Source: Bacillus vallismortis (GTDB lineage: Bacteria; Bacillota; Bacilli; Bacillales; Bacillaceae). Taken from it: a stretch of 64,000 bases of DNA. The translations under genes and the position numbers were made by a program. The stretch is taken from NCBI RefSeq assembly GCF_004116955.1, contig NZ_CP026362.1, forward strand, positions 1 to 64,000. The letters are read 5' to 3'. A model generated the notes under the pieces. That model was not told the origin of the DNA. It ran no database searches and saw only the letters and a list, made by a program, of their open reading frames with translations. Shown piece by piece: positions 57,555 through 64,000 of the stretch. Every line of letters starts with the position of its first letter. The first letter of the stretch is position 1.

Positions 57555-58739
57555 ATGAATAAGAAAACTCTCAAAGACATCGACGTAAAAGGCAAAGTTG
57601 TATTCTGCCGCGTTGACTTTAACGTTCCAATGAAAGACGGGGAAGTAACAGACGATACACGTATCCGTGCTGCGCTTCCAACAATCAAACACCTTGCAGA
57701 ACAAGGCGCGAAAGTCCTGCTGGCGAGCCACTTAGGCCGTCCGAAAGGCGAAGTGGCTGAGGAGCTTCGTTTAACTCCTGTCGCTGCACGTCTCGGCGAA
57801 CTGCTTGGCAAAGAAGTGAAAAAAGCGGATGAAGCTTACGGCGATGCTGTAAAAGCACAAATTTCCGAAATGAAGGACGGAGACGTTCTTGTATTGGAAA
57901 ACGTGCGCTTCTACCCTGGTGAAGAGAAAAATGATCCTGAGCTTGCAAAAGCGTTTGCTGAGCTTGCAGATGTATATGTAAATGACGCATTTGGTGCTGC
58001 CCACCGTGCTCACGCATCTACAGCTGGAATTGCCGAGCATCTGCCAGCAGTTGCAGGTTTCTTAATGGAAAAAGAGCTTGACGTACTCGGAAAAGCGGTT
58101 TCTAACCCTGACCGCCCGTTCACAGCGATCATCGGCGGAGCGAAAGTAAAAGACAAAATCGGCGTGATCGAAAGTCTTCTTGATAAAGTAGACAACCTGA
58201 TCATCGGCGGAGGTCTTGCTTATACATTCGTTAAAGCGCTTGGCCATGAAGTCGGCAAATCTCTTCTTGAAGAGGATAAAATCGACCTTGCGAAGTCATT
58301 TATGGACCGCGCGAAAGAAAAAGGCGTTAATTTCTACATGCCTGAAGATGTACTCGTTGCAGATGATTTCTCTAACGATGCAAACGTGAAAATGGTGCCG
58401 ATCTCTGAAATCCCTAGTGATTTAGAAGCAATCGACATCGGTACAAAAACACGCGAAACGTATGCTGACGTCATCAAAAACAGCAAACTTGTCGTGTGGA
58501 ACGGACCGATGGGCGTATTCGAAATCGACTTGTTCGCTCAAGGAACAAAAGCGGTTGCTGAAGCATTGGCAGAGGCGAAAGATACATACTCTGTCATCGG
58601 CGGAGGAGACTCTGCGGCAGCGGTTGAAAAATTCGGCCTTGCTGACAAAATGAGCCACATCTCAACAGGCGGCGGCGCATCCCTTGAGTTTATGGAAGGC
58701 AAAGAGCTTCCAGGGGTAGCTGCACTTAACGATAAATAA
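57555..58739 (+). CDS. pgk: Phosphoglycerate kinase
   Basis: 394 residues. Substrate-binding [11 protein letters not shown] and SHLGRPKG at the N-terminal domain, nucleotide-binding [11 protein letters not shown], and GGGDSAAAV near the C-terminus. ATG at 57555 ([14 protein letters not shown]); the reading starting upstream at 57522 is not supported. Confidence 0.98.
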   Translation: MNKKTLKDIDVKGKVVFCRVDFNVPMKDGEVTDDTRIRAALPTIKHLAEQGAKVLLASHLGRPKGEVAEELRLTPVAARLGELLGKEVKKADEAYGDAVKAQISEMKDGDVLVLENVRFYPGEEKNDPELAKAFAELADVYVNDAFGAAHRAHASTAGIAEHLPAVAGFLMEKELDVLGKAVSNPDRPFTAIIGGAKVKDKIGVIESLLDKVDNLIIGGGLAYTFVKALGHEVGKSLLEEDKIDLAKSFMDRAKEKGVNFYMPEDVLVADDFSNDANVKMVPISEIPSDLEAIDIGTKTRETYADVIKNSKLVVWNGPMGVFEIDLFAQGTKAVAEALAEAKDTYSVIGGGDSAAAVEKFGLADKMSHISTGGGASLEFMEGKELPGVAALNDK

Positions 58740-62380
<3,641 letters not shown>

Positions 62381-62387
62381 TAAAATG

Positions 62388-62418
62388 ACCGCCGAGGTAT
62401 CTCTCGGCGGTTTTTTTA
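62388..62418. terminator. Terminator of the glycolytic operon
   Basis: ACCGCCGAG / CTCGGCGGT with a 6-nt loop and seven T, 8 bp after the eno stop. It also borders the end of convergent yvbK. Confidence 0.88.
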
Positions 62419-62422
62419 TGCT

Positions 62423-62890
62423 TTAGAGATCCAAATAAAGCCTTACCATATCGCGGCATTGAATGCCGTTTTCAAAGATCTCCTCCTCGTAGTGTCTGAT
62501 AAAAAAATCACGGTCGATCCCCTGCAGGCGGAATCCGCATTTTTGATAAAGCGACAGCTGATGCATGCTTGAATTCCCAGTGCCAATCTCAATCACCCTT
62601 GCTCCCATGTGTTTCGCTTTTTCAATGGCGTCGCGGATCAGCAGCTTGCCAATGCCCTGTTTTTGCATTGTTGGTTTTACTGCAATGTTAACGATTTCTG
62701 CGGTTTGCGGTCTGGTTGTGATTATCACGTATACACCAGCTAACTCACCCGCTATATTAGCGGTATAGCATTCTCCTCTGGCTAGATATTCATCAACAAT
62801 TTCTTTCGACGGATCGGCGAGCAGCAGAAGCTTGTACAGCGATTCATCATAGTTTTTCGCTTTTTGAATGGTGAGCTGTTGCATCATCAT
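62423..62890 (-). CDS. yvbK: YvbK, GNAT-family acetyltransferase
   Basis: 155-residue N-acetyltransferase. Acetyl-CoA-binding motif A is clear: VNIAVKPTMQKQGIGKLLIRDAIEKAK (Q/R-x-x-G-x-G/A). Substrate unknown. Three adjacent ATG codons (62890, 62887, 62884) follow AAAGGTGG; the most internal has the best spacing. Confidence 0.88.
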   Translation of the reverse strand: MMMQQLTIQKAKNYDESLYKLLLLADPSKEIVDEYLARGECYTANIAGELAGVYVIITTRPQTAEIVNIAVKPTMQKQGIGKLLIRDAIEKAKHMGARVIEIGTGNSSMHQLSLYQKCGFRLQGIDRDFFIRHYEEEIFENGIQCRDMVRLYLDL

Positions 62891-63016
62891 TCCACCTTTT
62901 CATATGTTTATAGAGATATTTTCATGATTTCCTCCAATTCGATACCATTCTATTATAAAATATGTAACATAGGAAATATGTACAAAATAGTGGAGCGAAA
63001 ATAGGAGGAACGTCAC

Positions 63017-64000
63017 ATGTTTTGTAAGGAATGCGGTCAGAGAAATAAAGAAGGGGCCAAGTTTTGTAAAGAATGCGGCACCCCGATCGGAGGGAGCAGC
63101 AGACAGGCACATAAAGAAACAGCAGGCGCTGCTGAAATGAGGCAGGCGCCGCGCAAGCCAATCCCTAAGAAAACCATCATCTTATGGAGCAGCATTGCCG
63201 CTGCGTGCGTTATATTATTCGCCGCCTATAAAACCGGAGCGTATTTTACTTCAAAGGATAGGTTAGTCGATAAATTTGAACAGGCTGTAAAGGATGAGGA
63301 TCAAGAGCAAATCGCGTCCCTCCTTACGCCGGTAAATGACAAGCTTAAGTTGACTAAAAAGAATGTAAAGCCGTTTCTTGCCTATTTAAAGGATCATCCT
63401 GATAAAAAAGATGAGCTTTTTGCATCGCTGCGTGCGGACACAGCTCAAAAGGATATCGTATACGCGGAGCAAGACGGGAAAAGCTTGCTCGTATTTGACC
63501 ATTATGATTTAAAGATAGCACCTGTTTATTTTGAAGTGACCAGCAATTATAAAAATACCGATCTATATGTGAATAAAGAGGATGCCGGACAGGTAAAGAA
63601 AGCCGATCAAGCACAAACCCTCGGGCCATACATTCCCGGCGAATATACCGTCTCAGCCAAACTGAAAAACGATGTCGTTGATCTCGTGAAAAAGGAAGAC
63701 ATTCAGGCTGTTGGCGATAACAGCTTTCGTGTTGATCTCTCATTGGAAGCAGACGATGTGACATTCAGCTTAGCGGATGACATCAAGAGCGGGAAGGGTG
63801 ATTTGCTGATTAACGGCAAGTCGATTCATAAGGACCCGTTCAAATCCGTCACATATGGCCCTCTTCTGACAGACGGATCCATGACGGCTGCGGTCGAAGC
63901 GGAGTTTCCGTGGGGAAAAACAAAAACAGCGGGCGTGCCAATCGACCATAAAGAAATGGAGTTAACGTTAATTCCTGATCAAGACACACAGGAAACTATT
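63017..64000 (+). CDS. yvbJ: YvbJ, zinc-ribbon membrane protein (3' partial)
   Basis: Open from ATG 63017 (after AGGAGG) to the window end. N-terminal zinc ribbon with two CxxC pairs (FCKECGQ and FCKECGT), a basic linker, one membrane helix (about residues 54-74, TIILWSSIAAACVILFAAY), then a large domain expected outside the cell. This build matches the TcaA/YvbJ family, linked in staphylococci to glycopeptide response. Function in Bacillus not established. Continues past the window. Confidence 0.88.
   Translation, partial: MFCKECGQRNKEGAKFCKECGTPIGGSSRQAHKETAGAAEMRQAPRKPIPKKTIILWSSIAAACVILFAAYKTGAYFTSKDRLVDKFEQAVKDEDQEQIASLLTPVNDKLKLTKKNVKPFLAYLKDHPDKKDELFASLRADTAQKDIVYAEQDGKSLLVFDHYDLKIAPVYFEVTSNYKNTDLYVNKEDAGQVKKADQAQTLGPYIPGEYTVSAKLKNDVVDLVKKEDIQAVGDNSFRVDLSLEADDVTFSLADDIKSGKGDLLINGKSIHKDPFKSVTYGPLLTDGSMTAAVEAEFPWGKTKTAGVPIDHKEMELTLIPDQDTQETI

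Overview
The window is a contiguous piece of a Bacillus subtilis-group chromosome. Gene order from bmrA through cwlO, trxB, rapZ-glmR-whiA-crh, psdRSAB, clpP, sacB-levB, sigL, lut, araR/araE and cggR-gapA-pgk-tpiA-pgm-eno follows B. subtilis 168 read in reverse. The proteins are close to, but not identical with, those of strain 168 as I remember them, so a sister strain or closely related species is likely. There is no prophage, insertion sequence or CRISPR array.

Layout. 1-11 kb: multidrug exporter BmrA (5' end cut by the window), TPR protein YvcD, D,L-endopeptidase CwlO, thioredoxin reductase, then the yvcI-rapZ-glmR-whiA-crh-yvcN cluster. 11-16 kb: lantibiotic sensing and detoxification module psdRS-psdAB. 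16-24 kb: yvcT, carbonic anhydrase and SulP transporter, yvdC, yvdD, clpP with its CtsR box, a tRNA-Arg, yvdQ, and the yvdT-yvdS-yvdR regulator/SMR efflux genes. 24-31 kb: amino acid transporter yveA, levB, sacB with its antitermination leader, then a deletion scar joining pbpE to the end of epsN, followed by intact epsO. 31-36 kb: yvfG, sigL, a small HTH/membrane gene pair, lutP and lutR. 36-39 kb: an eroded galactan locus in which only ganA is intact. 39-45 kb: rsbPQ and the ABC exporter plus two-component system yvfRSTU. 45-51 kb: lactate oxidation operon lutABC, yvbX, and a T-box-controlled permease yvbW. 51-55 kb: yvbT, araR, araE with AraR operators. 55-62.4 kb: the central glycolytic operon. 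62.4-64 kb: yvbK and the 5' part of yvbJ.

Two kinds of gene damage must be kept apart. In roughly the first 12 kb, plus yvcT near 15.9 kb, ten genes carry about 26 small deletions, mostly one base missing from a homopolymer. The protein sequence is well conserved on both sides of each, so these look like sequencing or assembly errors at a poor contig end rather than biology. From 29 kb onward there are real-looking scars: pbpE'-'epsN (most of the eps exopolysaccharide operon gone), ganR with two internal deletions, ganSPQ absent, ganB reduced to its two ends, and a yvbV remnant. Two of these junctions sit on short microhomologies.

I did not find a convincingly new system. The most useful leads are the eps deletion that places epsO behind a sigma-W promoter, the gan locus erosion, a structured intergenic repeat bounded by two identical palindromes (22.1-22.4 kb), and the HTH/membrane pair with a palindrome over its own promoter (32.6-33.3 kb). 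Assignments of genes as missing rest on remembered 168 gene order and were not checked by alignment.
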